Shown: piece after piece, positions 32,862 through 33,198 of the stretch | Numbering within the stretch: position 1 is the stretch's first letter | Layout of the letters: each line of letters opens with the position of its first letter | Assembly (NCBI GenBank): GCA_020199905.1 | Contig: JAIVJS010000018.1 | Coordinates: 1 to 33,198 of the forward strand | Reading direction: 5' to 3' | Source of the DNA: Acidobacteriota bacterium | GTDB taxonomy: Bacteria; Acidobacteriota; Thermoanaerobaculia; UBA5066; Gp7-AA6 | Length of the DNA stretch: 33,198 nucleotides | Program-made: the position numbers and the translations under genes | The notes under the pieces: generated by a model | Told to the model about the DNA's origin: nothing | Databases searched by the model: none | The model's input: the letters and a program-made list of their open reading frames with translations, nothing else

Positions 32862-33169
32862 GCGGGAAGAATAGCGGAGGACCCCCGCCCGGGGGCAATC
32901 GGGTTCGCGCGACCTGCTGCGCGCAATTCCGGGCGCGGCGCGGCCCCTGGAATTCCGAAGCGGCGCGCTCCTCGTTGCTTGAGTCCGGAAGCGGCGCGCG
33001 GTTGCAGAAGCGGCGCGCTCGTTGCAAAGAGAAGCGGCGCGCTCGTTGCAAGGATTAGCGCGCGCGACGGTGGGCGCGCGGGTGGTAGAGGCCACCGTGA
33101 TATCCTTGAATGTCGGTCAAACGGCCCTTTTACGCCGCGCTATGCGGCGATGGTCTCCCGGAGAAACAG
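32862..33169. other. Divergent intergenic region, repeat-rich
   Basis: Between the M49-like gene (leftward) and the gene starting at 33170. It contains a perfect CCCCCG-CC-CGGGGG palindrome (32882-32895), an AATTCC/GGAATT imperfect hairpin (about 32924-32956), the gaagcggcgcgctc repeat set (32957-33053), and CGCCGC-gctat-GCGGCG (33133-33149) shortly before the next start. No gene. Confidence 0.5.
32957..33053 (+). repeat. Four imperfect copies of gaagcggcgcgctcgttgca
   Basis: Copies start at 32957, 32988, 33007 and 33031, so spacing is irregular (31, 19 and 24). The last two are identical over 22 bases. Half-site symmetry within the unit is limited to gcgcgc. Irregular spacing and short units rule out a CRISPR array; it may be a slippage product or a set of binding sites. 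Confidence 0.65.
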
Positions 33170-33198
33170 ATGGACGCGCAGCCCAAGCAGAAGGACTG
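33170..33198 (+). CDS. Start of an unidentified gene, cut by the window end
   Basis: ATG at 33170 with a ggaga ribosome site 6 bases upstream; only MDAQPKQKD is visible. No family can be assigned. The hairpin at 33133-33149 would lie in its leader. Confidence 0.5.

Noticed and set aside
32957..33053. Possible CRISPR array
   Set aside because: Four short units with spacings of 31, 19 and 24 bases, no constant-length spacers and no cas genes.
1..33198. tRNA, rRNA or riboswitch genes
   Set aside because: No cloverleaf, rRNA core or known riboswitch motif was recognised on either strand by eye; a covariance-model scan would be needed to be sure.

Overview
The window is high-GC DNA from a Gram-negative bacterium, most likely an Acidobacteriota-like lineage. 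This rests on gene content rather than on a marker gene: very large secreted sortilin/BNR-repeat proteins, a Ser/Thr kinase joined to a PD40 propeller, MacB-type exporters with NtrC/NtrY-type regulators, a YpdA-type reductase and a DUF4097 protein. No rRNA, tRNA, CRISPR array, transposase or phage gene was found.

Layout. 0-7 kb, minus strand: the 5' part of a secreted BNR protein (cut by the window edge), a kinase/PD40 gene that is broken and lacks two internal blocks, and an intact 1145-residue sortilin-like protein. 7.2-10.5 kb, plus strand: a two-gene block coding for a CARDB+BNR secreted protein (frameshifted) and a small secreted protein that is homologous to the last ~90 residues of the first. 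This block is followed by a decayed copy of the 5' end of the sortilin-like gene, so the block lies between two direct copies of that promoter/signal-peptide region. 10.8-15.2 kb, minus strand: a Gly/Ser/Thr repeat protein with its own terminator, an ECF sigma factor translationally coupled to an Ogt-Ada fusion, and a coupled ExeA/GspB-like pair. 15.3-16.7 kb is a decay zone: the tail of an alpha/beta hydrolase, a frameshifted DUF1579-like secreted protein and an AraC-type remnant, with one small intact gene.

16.7-20.8 kb: a YpdA-like flavoprotein, a prolyl-iminopeptidase-like hydrolase, a DUF4097 protein and a lipoprotein hydrolase. 21.0-28.7 kb: a six-gene plus-strand operon (membrane-fusion adaptor, ABC ATPase, two MacB/FtsX-type permeases, sigma54-dependent response regulator, NtrY-like histidine kinase). 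A textbook -24/-12 promoter stands just ahead of the first gene, so the operon appears to encode the activator of its own promoter. 28.8-32.9 kb, minus strand: a YihY/BrkB membrane protein, a Gfo/Idh/MocA oxidoreductase and an M49-like zinc peptidase. The first codons of another gene begin at 33170.

Several families of short intergenic repeats occur: a 35-bp nested hairpin, arrays of a gttgagcgt-type motif next to stop codons, and CCTCTCCC/GGGAGAGG-type hairpins. The clearest candidates for something undescribed are the duplicated secreted domain at 9.8-10.5 kb, the self-regulated sigma54 exporter operon, and the ECF sigma/Ogt-Ada pair.
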